Assembly (NCBI GenBank): GCA_963555705.1
Contig: OY743183.1
Coordinates: forward strand, 45,931,466 to 45,995,465
Length of the DNA: 64,000 nucleotides
Reading direction: 5' to 3'
Origin: Ligustrum vulgare
Lineage: Eukaryota > Streptophyta > Magnoliopsida > Lamiales > Oleaceae
The notes beneath the pieces are model-generated. The model was not told where the DNA came from and did no database searches. It saw only the letters and a program-made list of their open reading frames with translations. Each line of letters begins with the position of its first letter. Position 1 is the stretch's first letter. Positions 22,429 to 34,200 of this stretch are shown piece by piece. A program made the translations under genes and the position numbers.

Positions 22429-25400
22429 TTATACAAATCGCTTGAGATAGTCTTCCGCGAGAGTATATTTAACCTCTGGATAAAGTTTAGATGCCTCTTC
22501 GTCATCTTCTATCGTATAGCTCGTCATGCATCCTTTGTAGAAAACGTCGTGATAATGACCTAATCCTACTTGCTGATCATAGTCAACGTCTGACATAAAA
22601 TAAATGAAAACAATATTAAATTTAGCGTTTGTTTGGCCGCTTGACAGCCGTCATTATTTTTTAGTTTTTGTATTTTTTAAGTAAAATTTGTAATTAAAAA
22701 ATAGTTTTGAAAATGTGTGTGATTAAATAACAGAAGAAAAATTTTCAGTAGTCCTAAAGTACCGTAGATTGGTACTCTAGTTCAATCAACACAGGACACT
22801 TACACATGGGGGGCCACAACTAATCAAATAATGTGACTCCCTATATGTAGGTGTCCTATACCCATTGACTTAGAGTACCTACGGAGTTTAAGCAGATTTT
22901 TCCACGGAACACATGCTTATGCATTATTAAATATAGAAATGAATTTAATACGCTTGATCTGACATGTTGAAGATGAGATAATTATGATAACTTATAAAAT
23001 AAGGTCTTTTTCAACAGCTGTATGGAAAGAATTGAAATTATAATATTGATTTATTTGTGTTTTCTAAATAAGATGTGGAGTTAAAAATTGAAGAGAGAAA
23101 ATATATGTGATTAAAAAATGATATAGGACATTGTGTAAATTAAATTTTTGTTTTTCTGATTTAATTCGAGCCGCCGAACATGGCCTAAATGAAAAGAATA
23201 TAAAATATGCACCTAAAAAAGTGAATTTAATATGAGTGATATGTGACATGTTGAAGATGGAATAATTATGATTACTTATTAAATAAATGAAAATAATATT
23301 AAGTGTTTTTGACAACTCATTATAATCAGTCATGATTGTAAGTTATAATTTGCACAATTTTTCAAATCATTTTTAAATCATATACATTTTATCTCTTCAA
23401 TTTATAATGAGTAGCTAAACAAAGGAAATTTATGCTAGAAAAATGAGTTTAGAGTGTATTTGATTTTAGTTAAAATGAGTTTTTTTAAAATGAATAGTAA
23501 TTTTTAGGAGAATAAATTGTTGAAATTTAATTGAAAAAACTTGACGTTTAATGAATGGTTAAGATTAATTACTATACAAAAATAAATTTTTTTAAAGAAA
23601 ATCAAACAACATGCATGATGGGACATGTTGAAGATGGAGCAATTATGATAACTTATAAAATAAATGAAAATAATATTAAATTTATGCTAGAAAAATGAGT
23701 TTAAGCCTCCATTGGCCTGCTTGGTTTAAATCAAAAATTTAATTTACAAAATTTTTCAAATTACTTTTTAATGACACACATTTTCTCTTTTTAATTTTTA
23801 ACTATACATTTTACATAAAAAAAAATCCAAATAAATCTTCTCTCTCCAGTTTATTGAACATGTTGAAGATGAGATAACTTTGGAAGTGGTACTTGCCTTT
23901 CATGGAGGCTAAAAAATCTTCCTTTGAGACAGAAGTCTTTTTTAGCTCTTTCCCAATAAGCTTCTCCCATATCTGAACAACTTGTCTTTGTGAAAGGATG
24001 TTTTTAGGAGGACTAATGTAGATTGTCTTGTTAAGGGTTCTTGGATCATCAATAGTTTTGATGGCATAGGTTGCTATATCCTCTTCAGTGTTATATATTG
24101 CTGCCAAAATCAAAGACAAGAAATTGTTATAAGAAAATAAGCCACTTTTTAACTAGGTTCGGTTCATTGCTACCTTTTTTGTTGCCGTCTCCATGTAATG
24201 TGACAACATCTCTAGGAGGAAGAAATTTGGCAAATTGGCAAAGAGGTGCCCAAAAATAGCCTGCGTAGCAATGTGCAGAGATATAGGTGAAAGGAATCCC
24301 AGCCTCTTCAATCGCTTTCCTTACCGTCATCTTGTCATGAAATGTCTCCTTTCCGGGTTCCGTGAAGGTGTCATATAATTTTCCGGAATCCATTCCAAAC
24401 TCGGACGGCAAAAATCTCTACAAATATTTCATTTGATGTAAATATCGCAACATTTATATATATATACCTGTGAATGTGTAATTAAAAATGAGTATGAGAA
24501 ATAAATATTTTTTTAAAGAGAATCGAACATTGACTTAGGGTCCGTTTGATAGTAAGGGTGAAATTTGAGTGAAAAATAATAATAATTTTAGAAACTTGAA
24601 AGTTAATGTGTTTAATTGGTTTAATTTTCTAGATGGAAATAGTGAGAAATTTTTCAATATTTGTTCTTTGATTGACATAATTTTTTATCACAAATAAAAC
24701 AAAATTTAGGTATTTTAGTTTTTAAAAAAAAATACTTTTTTAGCACATTTAATAGTTGTTAATTTTTGAGAAAAAAATAAGTCAATTAACAATAATAAAA
24801 TTGATCAAACGCAACATTTATATTTGGCATGGAAACCAACTACCATCAAACCTTGAAGAAATGATTTTCACCATTTGTTGGAATCGTACGGTGACTAGAG
24901 GGAAAATGAGAATGAATTTCTGTTCGGCAACTAACTTAGGAAAAAAAGATGGTTTTTTTTGTTGTTTTTTAGATAGATGAATGGTTAAAAATTGGAAAGA
25001 GAAAATATGTAAGATTAGAAATTAATTTGGAGAATTGTGTAATTTAAAAAATGGTTTAAAAATAACAATGATTGCTGTTACCGAACAGAGCATAAGGCAA
25101 ATCTTGAACGTCAAACAGCATAGAAAGTGGAATGTATGAAAAGATTTTCCAATTAGATGGCAAATATATAGTGTATCAAACACTAGTACTAACCTTAGTA
25201 AAATTGGTCCGAGCCAAGAACTAGTAATGGAGAAAAATAAATTAAACTTTAAGCTTACAAACTAACCTTGATATTTCCAGCCTCTTTCATAGCTTGAACA
25301 AGCTTGAGTTGAAGCAGAATAGAATGAGTCCGAGTATGCACGCCAGAAATCGCAGAGATTACTACGTCGACGAGCTTCACAGCCTCCACCAGACTGTTGT

Positions 25401-25596
25401 AATCTTCGAAAGAAGCAGGTACAAGATGAGCTCCTTGCATTTTGAATGATATCAATTTTTCAACTTTATCAACATCGCCATTAATTTCATGCCTGTGCAG
25501 AACGTAAGTTTCGTGACCTTCATCTAAACTTGCCTTCACCAATTTCTTCCCTAAGTACCCTGTACCGCCCACGATCAAGACTTTGCTTTTTCCCAT
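22429..25596 (-). CDS. PLR: Pinoresinol-lariciresinol reductase (PLR), complete, four exons
   Basis: The exons on the minus strand are 25596-25267, 24417-24174, 24100-23897 and 22589-22429. They join in frame to 312 residues, the usual PLR length. The enzyme is a cytosolic NADPH-dependent reductase that converts pinoresinol to lariciresinol and then secoisolariciresinol in lignan synthesis. It belongs to the PCBER/isoflavone-reductase-like atypical SDR family. Visible features are the NADPH motif GGTGYLG at residues 10-16, SFKMQGAHLV, RFLPSEFGMD at 111-120, and DKMTVRKAIE, where Lys139 is the likely catalytic lysine. IYISPPKNILSQRQVVQIWE follows in exon 3 and YPEVKYT near the C-terminus. Introns 1 and 2 are GT-AG. 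Intron 3 (22590-23896) appears to be GC-AG, with donor AAAG/GCAAGT, and contains MITEs. The PLR call over PCBER rests on overall wording close to asterid PLRs. Stereospecificity cannot be read from the sequence. Confidence 0.93.
22735..22905. repeat. Fold-back (hairpin) element in PLR intron 3
   Basis: The left arm runs GGTACTCTAGTTCAATCAAC, ACAGGACACTTACACATGGG. The right arm read inverted gives GGTACTCTAAGTCAATGGGT, ATAGGACACCTACATATAGG. The arms pair over about 60-70 bases around a short loop near 22822. It looks like a hairpin MITE, or a small insertion nested in a Tourist-like element whose possible outer ends lie at 22626 (TTAGCGTTTGTTTGGCCGC) and 23187 (GCCGCCGAACATGGCCTAA). Only the hairpin itself is well supported. 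Confidence 0.75.
23448..23612. mobile_element. Tourist-like MITE in PLR intron 3 (ends approximate)
   Basis: Starts AGAGTGTATTTGATTTTAGT and ends GAAAATCAAACAACATGCAT, which are roughly inverted. The interior matches the segment at about 22100-22293. Flanking duplications are unclear. Confidence 0.5.
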
Positions 25597-25674
25597 CTTT
25601 GCCTCTCTCTTTCTCTCTATCTATTATTATGTGTATATGTATGGATGAAGATGATGTGGTTTATGGATTTTATC

Positions 25675-25685
25675 CCTATTTATAG
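25675..25685 (-). promoter_or_regulatory. TATA box of the PLR gene
   Basis: The minus strand reads CTATAAATAGG about 80-90 bases upstream of the PLR start codon, followed by a leader rich in GAGA and ATA. This is the right spacing for a plant core promoter. Confidence 0.7.
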
Positions 25686-25699
25686 AATGTTTCTTAGGC

Positions 25700-27471
25700 C
25701 GTCTCCATTCATTGGGTTTTGATTAATTTTATCCAAATATAGATGAATGGTTAACGGATTATTTTTTTTACGTGATGATTACAATTTATAAACAAATTTA
25801 TAAATAACATAATTTTTCAAATTGCTTTCTAACCATACATATTTTTTTTCTCCAATTTTCAACTACACATCTATCTAGAAACTATAAAATAAACAAAAAA
25901 AAAAAGGCTGCATTAGCAGCCGAACACTTTGTAAATCAACTTATTTAAAAATCTAATTTTTAATAAATTTTAATAAAAACTGATAGAATGTTTGATGAAA
26001 AAATTGGGAATAATTTAAATTTAAAATTAATTGTTAACGTTTACTTAAATTTTAATAAGATGTTCTAAAGATACTAGCTCTGTAGGGGGAACTAATAATA
26101 TTACTTGAATAGTAACTCTATTTTAATTTAGGTGGGGGTCAAGGTTGGCGGCCGGGTCATCTTATTATTAACAATTATTTATATTTTTTTTTTTGATCGA
26201 AACAATTATTTATTATTAGCCATCAACTGGGGCTAAAAAATTCATGGGGCATCAAAGTTGACCAGCGATGGGAATCTTTTGGGGTTCATATTTCTTTTCA
26301 TTTTGCCGTCGGCCCCTCAATGAGGACTTGAAAAATCCTTACAAATCTTGACAAATGAAAGATTTGTGATATTCATCTATATTTTTATATTTATATTTAT
26401 AGGAAAATACTATAGTCATCTCAACTCATTTCCAATTAAAAAAAAAAAAGGCTCCACAGCATCGACATGTGACTTATTTTAAATCCAAATTTAAATTATA
26501 TGCATAATTTCTCAAATTACTTTTTTTAATCACACATATTTTCTCTCTTCAATTTTTAACCATATATTTTAATTTTAAAATATAAATAAAATAAAATAAA
26601 TCATTATTCAGCGAGGGCCACCGATCGAGGAGACCCTAAATAATATTTTTATTCAAAAAGAAATTTGGTACTTGGATCCTACTTCCTAGTGCATTCAAAA
26701 CCCAAATAATACCATGTCTATAACTATTTTCAACATTTCTAGAAATTTCAGAATTCAAACATTCTCTTTTTTAATGCGCGAACGATTCAACTTCAGTTAA
26801 GTATTATTGTCTACCTTACTAGTTCTCTTGACAAGTATCATCGATGATCATTGCATTATACTTCAATCGTCGTTGAGTTTAATTTTTATTTATTTTTTTA
26901 AATAGTTGCTGTAATTTCAACATTGTTTCTCATCGTCTCCTTTAGCCAGCAATGTACAAATTCGATGACCGACAAATGGAACCATTAATTTATTTATTTA
27001 TTTTTTAGTTCAATTCATTGTCTAGCCCAATTGACAACCCTGGTATGTGCCGCTCTCCTAATCAAAAGATAGGGAGCACCCTTTCTCCCTCCCAATGGCC
27101 GCGGGCGGAATGCTACAAACGGAGTGATTTCTTGATCATCAATAAAATTTTATGAAGGTATGGAAGCAATTGCTAATGCACAGAAAATTCAACCTTGTAG
27201 AGACTAGAAAGTTACGGGGTGCTCCTGCGTATGCTAAGGACAAAGTATATTAAGAATAAGAAAAATGTTAAAGTTACCGCGAGATAATTGCACGGATACA
27301 TGAGAATAGAATTACTAGTTCACCCATCCTCCCATATGTGAGTGTGCGATACAAAATTTAATACAAGAATCCAATTGTCTTAGTGGTTGTGACATGACCA
27401 TCCAACACTTAGGTCCCAAGTTCAAATTCAAGTCGTGCACAATTATCATATGAATTAAAAAAAATTCGTGC
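25700..27471. other. Spacer upstream of the PLR gene
   Basis: AT-rich intergenic sequence that would include the distal PLR promoter. Short MITE-like pieces are present, with AAAAAGGCTGCATTAGCAGCC at 25902 forming a small hairpin and the TTCTCTCTTCAATTTTTAACCAT phrase near 26540 recurring in several other MITE-like segments of the window. I see no exon or ORF with a recognisable product. Confidence 0.5.
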
Positions 27472-28332
27472 ATAATTGGCTAGACGAGGCGTACGGAGAT
27501 TTAAAGGATTGAAGTTATTTCTCGCTCGATTTTGCACTCGTTGAATTTAAGGTAGACTCACTCATATTAATTGATTTAGATTATGATTGCATGTGAATGT
27601 GTATGTTATGTGATTTATGTGAAAGTTTTTTCATGAAATGAGACAAGAATATATTTCTTATGAAATATTTATGTTGTTATGCTTGTCATAACTTATATGT
27701 TTTAATGCATGAGAAAGAAAGAAGAGAATATCTTGCAAGATAAATGATGATGTTATGCATAACTTATGTGCCTTAAGTGTGCGAGACGAGACTACCCACA
27801 CCCGATGATTTTAAAGAGCCTATGATTTTTCAAAGAGAAGCCACGTGCTTTAATGCACAAAAAGAGACTACCCACACCCTATGTTTTCTAAAGAGCATGT
27901 ATTTATGTATTCAATTATATTGTAGATTAATTAATTAGCGATAAGTCTACTGAGTATTTCTATGAAATGCTCATATCTATTTTAACAATATTTGCAGATT
28001 TCGGAGAGGGTGGCAAGTGATGGATGATTGTGGTAATAATCGTTAAATAATTGAGAATCTTATTTTGATGATCCATATCTCTAAACGTTGGCTATTTTTG
28101 AGATTTTCAATTATTTGAGAAATTATGGCATTGCCGAATGTTTTGTATTATTAATGACTCGATTCATTATTTTGAATTGTTTCATAAATGTTTTCGAATT
28201 TTATCGATCATTACAGTTTATTTAATGTTGTCAAAAATGAATTTCAATTATTTCTTCCGCTAGAATATTATTTTAAAGTTTAGACCAGAAAATGACGTGG
28301 TGAACCGGGTATTTAGAACTCGGGACGCTACA
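27472..28332 (+). mobile_element. 5'-truncated copy of the long LTR at 17814-20599
   Basis: AATTGGCTAGACGAGGCGTA at 27472 matches 19627 onward, and similarity continues to the shared end GGTATTTAGAACTCGGGACG CTACA at 28332. Only the 3' part of the LTR is present. It has about two instead of three units of the 70-75-bp tandem repeat and scattered substitutions. No target duplication can be assigned because the left end is a truncation. Confidence 0.9.
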
Positions 28333-28900
28333 CAAATTTTCGAGTCACTCCCCTCTAACTCAAATTTGCAAGTCATGGGGAGTTAACTATGAATATGCTA
28401 ATCATGGAAGTGGGTGGCTTATTTTTAAATTTGAGAATGATAATGATCGAAACAATATTGGAGGACCTTATATGGTTTTTGGTCCCCCAAAACAACGATG
28501 GTTCCAATTTGAACCAAATTTGGATATTCCGACAATTGAATCAAGATTTTTCCCTTGATGGACGATTTTCCATTGCAAGTAAACACCCGATCAAACACCA
28601 ATCAGTTTTTAGAAAGAAAAAAAAAAACATGAAACAAGATCATCCTTTGTTTCTTCTTTCAGAAAATAAAATTCTATTTTGGAAGGAAAAAAAATCTTTT
28701 TTAAGTTTGTAGGAAAATAATTGTCGTATTTGATTAACAAATGAACAAACAATAAAATGAAACACAATAATATAAATATTGATGAAAATCAAAAACTGTT
28801 TAAGACTATCCCAGGAACTGTATGCACACAATTATAGGATTATTACATCATCTCATTTTGTCCCTACATGTCAGTTCAAAGAGGCAAATACAAGGCACTT
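28333..28900. other. Spacer with a possible retroelement fragment, then MOB1 3' UTR
   Basis: 28385-28530 reads on the plus strand, with frame change, SGWLIFKFENDNDRNNIGG and then PYMVFG. This recalls the DUF4283 domain carried by plant LINE and gag-like proteins, but the match is short and uncertain. A (A)n run follows at 28617. The last 100-200 bases before 28901 are probably MOB1 3' UTR on the minus strand. Confidence 0.35.
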
Positions 28901-31188
28901 TCAATAAGGAATAATGGATTCTATGAGCTCTTGCAGTGGAGCCAGCTCCTTCTTGTCAATCAGCCCAAACTCCTGCGTCGAAAAACATATATTTAAGTTA
29001 TTATACAAATTGAAACCTAGTTTAGAATCAAAACATTCGAAGAAGAATTGAAGTTCATAACTATTGTAAATGAATGAGGGCTCAACCGACCTCCTCACTC
29101 TGGGACTGAAATGGTATGACCAGTCTATAGAGTTAACAGTTCTACAAATAATCTTTCTTAGCTTATTGTACCATTTACCCTCCTTTTATGTTAAGCACAA
29201 AGAAAGAAATTAAAAAGACTAATATCACCAAACAAAACCAAGATAAAGTAATAGAATAAGGACTATGAGAACCCTAAAAGTGACAATGTAACTTTTAACA
29301 ATATCCGAAGTCGGAGAAAGGAGCAGAATGAAAAGATTGCGTAAAACAATTTAGCTCCTGAGAATCGAAGAACTTACACAGGTAAACAGTATAAAATGCT
29401 TGAAGCAGGTATTTAGATGAGCCTCCTCTTTAAGACTCACAATCTTCTGAAAATGAGAATGGTATATATGTGCATATACACGGAAAAGGCGTTTGAATAT
29501 GGTCTTCACAACATCCCTGAAGTTGGAAGGAAATGGTGTGCCTAAAAATATTAATTCGTTAATATGGCGAACTAAATACAAATCAGATAACTATCTTCTA
29601 AACCATGAAACACGCAATGGAACACATTAGAAAGTATTTCGGTTATTACCAAGCTTTTGGGGAAATATAGATTCATCATCCAACTGGGTTTCGATCCAGT
29701 CCATTAAGTACTCAACATATTTAGGAGCTGAAACCTCAATGGGTTTCTTGATTTGTACACCGTCTGCCCATCTGTACTCGTACCTGCAAAAAAAATTCCA
29801 AGAAGTTCACGAACATTTCTTTTTAAATTAAATCTTTATTTAAAAGTTGTACAGGACCACTCTAATTCAATAGACCATACTCCAAAAATTTGGAAGTAGA
29901 TTACTCCTAAATATGAAGGAAGCTTACTGGTATAATATTAACAGGATAGTTCATAGTATGACCTAACTTTTTTATATTTATACGTAATTACTACAATGTT
30001 TGGATGTGCTTAAATGTCAACTTAGTTTCTAGATAAGTAAGTTTTGTAGTGCAAAAAGTAACTTAGCTTATATATGGCTTATTTTTTTAAAAAAATGTTT
30101 ATAAACTCTCAAGATATATTTTATCCATACATTTATATACACTACCCAAACATGCTTTTAAGAATATCATGTTTAACAAAATAAGTATTTGTTTAGGTTT
30201 CCTTTTTAGCTATGAAATTATAAGTTGATAGAATGGTGGATAAGTGGATAATAGTTGTGGCCTGTGGGTTATTCGAAATATGTGGTTAAAATTAATGTTT
30301 TACTTTAAAAAGTAACTTTTTTAACAACTAAGCCCATGTTTGATGCCCATTTTAAAAAGAGTGGTTTTTTTGGAGAATGTGTGGTTGAAAAGTATGGAAA
30401 ATTTTCGGATTTACGTGCAGAATACTTTATTGTGTAAATATGTGGCTGAAAATGAGTATGAGGGAAAAAAAAAGTTTTGAAATAAAGGGAATCGAACACG
30501 GACTAAAAAGAAAACAGAACATATGCTAAGTTTGACTTACTTTTAGCACAGCCATACATGCTCTTACGTTTCTTTCAAACAACAAAAGCTAGTATAATAT
30601 ATGACTCGCTAAAATCTTCGAAGGAATCAGAGCAACTTGTAAAGTCAGGCATAATTGAGAAGGTAATGTTGGCAGAAGCTAAAATTTGCCGGCATGAAAG
30701 CTTTTGCAGATATGAAAGCCAATATAAAAGCAAAACTTCATATGCATATTTTTAGGAAAAATCCCAAAAGGGAAGTTACTTCTCTACTCTATGAATGCTG
30801 CAAAAAAATCAAGTTTGATGAATATACAATCCATTGATTATTTTCAACTTCTTGAGGTAAATATAAAAAGCAACCGTGATCATTATTCAAAACCTTAAAA
30901 CGTGTCCAAGCATGAGGTGCACAAGGAAAGCTTCTTCCCAAGTGCAAAACATACTGGTCAAAATATCAGCTTGTTCTTTACCTTTGGGGTGTATTTTTCG
31001 GGTTTAATTACCTTCTCCTAAGATTGTTTTGTGCTAGAAGAAAACAATAAAAAATAAAAAACAAGAATGAACAAAAAATCCACAAGAAAGCTGAGTATAT
31101 TTACACCTGCATAAGGGCTTGGCAAGAAAGCTGTACTGACTTTATAGTTAACTTTCGTCTTTTTAGATTTAAAAAAATAATAATAATA

Positions 31189-31265
<77 letters not shown>

Positions 31266-34200
31266 CTTGAATTTCATTTACTAACTAATCATCTTGGATT
31301 TGAGTTGAGCTGATTAATCATGATCACTTGAACCAACACATATTTCTCTCTTTTACCCATCCAAACATGATATTGAACTTATCCAATGGCTACTTTGTGA
31401 AAGTAAAATCAAGTGATAGTTACTAAACATACTTGGGGCCGGCAGACATTGTTGGACAAATCTCTGGTGTGCAGAACTCTGTGAGGGTTCCATAGAGCAG
31501 ATTCACCTGGTTGAAGAAGTCAACAGCTGGAAAATGAAAATCAGGTTTAGTTTAAAATCTCAGAGGAAATTCTTGTAGCATACAAGCAAAACATGGATAG
31601 TAATATCGACATCGTACAGTAATGATGTGTAATTTTTGAATTTACATACATTCTTTCACATGCGCTTTTCATGTTTTACATCCTCATTGTTTAGAAGTAT
31701 CTCATAATGGTGGAAGGACAACCAACTTAGAAATATTTGATTTCTTATATTCATATGCACCTTTTTTCTGTTTTTGCAAAAATTAATTGAAACTTGTATA
31801 CAATAAGCTTCAAGAAAGAGAAGGTAAGGAAAAAACGGAAGAGCTCGGGTTGTTCCAAAGGTTGTAGTAAGCTATGATTTGAAAGCCGGCCCCAAAAGGC
31901 TAAGGGTTGAATCAAGGTCGAACCAGTTATAAAAAATAAATAAACTTGTACACCACAAAAATAAGTTAATTTTTAGAGTTATTTAACATATAGACAAAAG
32001 CACCTATTGATAATTGAATTTGAACTATCAACAAATATGTATTGTTATCAACAAATATGAAGTATCTATTATTCAATATAGGGGTATATAAGATAAAATG
32101 TAAGTGAATTTATAGTTCCAATATATATTAATTATGTTTTCTTAATCTGTGTGAAAATGAAAACAAGTCTATCTTTATGGAACAGATTGAGTAATATTTA
32201 AAGTGTTATTAAAATAAAATTAAATAAGCAAGATGAAGTAAATTGGACTCTAAAAGGAAAGAAAGAAATTACTATCACAAGGTCAATTATAATTGAAACA
32301 ACACAACATTTAAAATTAGTTTCGCGATAGATCTTTACAACTATATTTCTTAAACTCAGTACTAGTATGTAGCTTCTTTTATTCACCATCTGATTCTTCT
32401 TACCACAGCATTGAAGATATAGGCTATAAATGAACCTGCCAACAACTGGACAAATAACTTTCTTGGCTTTCACATGCTTTAGGCTGGAAGTTGGAAAAAT
32501 ATTTTTTAAACTAACCAAGCCAACCAGCAAAACCAGTGAAAGTGGTCCAGGGTCAGCCCTTTAGTGGTTGGAATTTTTACCAGTTTTAATTATGCAGTTT
32601 TTAAGCATTAACCGAACCACATTTTGGACCAATTCCCGATTTTCCTGTTGAACCGATCTTTTTCGGTTTTCATAACATTGATCACAAGTAAAATAGATGA
32701 ACCTTTTATTAAATGCTTTCCACTTCAGTAAGCAATTTCATCCCCAAAATCACCACATCAATTTTTTTAATCTCATTAATACTTTTTGTGCATCTAAACA
32801 AATCAGTTACACCAATGCTTTGATTTGTGCACGCACAAACTAACACATGGATATTCACATACATATAGAAAGTGAGAGAAAGAACAGTACTGTTTACTGC
32901 AAGCCATTCATTGATATCCTCCCCAGGTGGTAGCCTTACAGCTTCTCTCAGGTTTCCACTGCCTAAGGTCGCATCGATATGCTTTCTCAGCTGTGCTCCC
33001 TGCAACGCATAAAAATGTTAAATTAAGGATTAAGAATTCAGTATGTCTTGAAATGATTTGTCGATGGTTTTCGCACGTAGAATTTAGAAATAAGAGCATT
33101 CGAATTAATAAAAACTCGAGAAGAAAAAAGATGAGAGCATATCACCATCATTCTTTAAAAGTGGAGAATCAAGGAAGATGGACTAACAGCAAACAGGATG
33201 CATAATATCATTTTAAGTCATAATCTTAATACACATCCAAACTTCAGATGCTCCGCCTTATCAGCAGAAATAAATGCTAATGTGTGGACCCATGTAATAA
33301 ATGCATTGTTCCATCATACAGAAGTAGTATTTAAAACAAGTCCTTATTAAATGAATTTACAACAATAATCCACCATCAGCTTATAGGAAAAGGACTCGCT
33401 CATAGTATATTCCATTTTCCAACTTTTCCTCAATCCTCTCCAACGAAACTTAGAACATAACTTCAGAGCTTCCTAAAATATGGTAACTCATCAATGGTCT
33501 TTATCAACCACCAGGGAGATGTACAGAATGTTAATTAAAAAAAAAAAATCATTCCTGAGAAAGATGAAAGTTAATTACATAAATATCTAACGAAATAAAT
33601 TCATTGACAATTACGGTTAAATAATATAGTAGAATATGTAAAATTAATGAAACAAATTCAATAACAATTGCTATTAAATACTGTAGGTAAAAAATAAAAT
33701 GATACAGTTGTTGTCAACTAACATTAGTTTCATGTCAATTTAATCGTTATTGAAGAGTGGGAAGTTAAGGCACTGTTCGGCAACTACTGTTCATAGTTTA
33801 AAAAAAGGGAAACGAATACTGAGGCGTTTTTCCTTCGCGAGGCGAGGCGTAAGCCTCATCCTAAACAAAAATGTAGTAAAAATATACAAATATATAAAAA
33901 TGAACAGTCAATAACATAAACAAAATGTAAAGTCTTTAAAACAAAAAAATTTATTAAGAGTCCATTTGATGAATATTTTGGAAGAAAATTAGATATTTGG
34001 GAGAATGTGTGGTGATTAAAAAGAGGTTGAAAAGTGTGAAAATGGTGGGCCCTATAAAAATGTGTGTTTGAAAATGAGTTTTGAGGAGAGTTGTAAAAAG
34101 ATTCCTGGACCCAACAGGGGCTAAGTATCAATAAAGAAAAGTAGCAACTTATATCAAATAAAGTATATTTAATTTTTTTTTTTTTTTTTAATGATTAGTT

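Noticed and set aside
24471..24860. Further Tourist-like MITEs in PLR intron 1 (right end ...GAATCGAACATTGAC, then GGGTCCGTTTGATAGTAAGG)
   Set aside because: Individual ends resemble the family, but I could not pair them into complete elements with matching target duplications.
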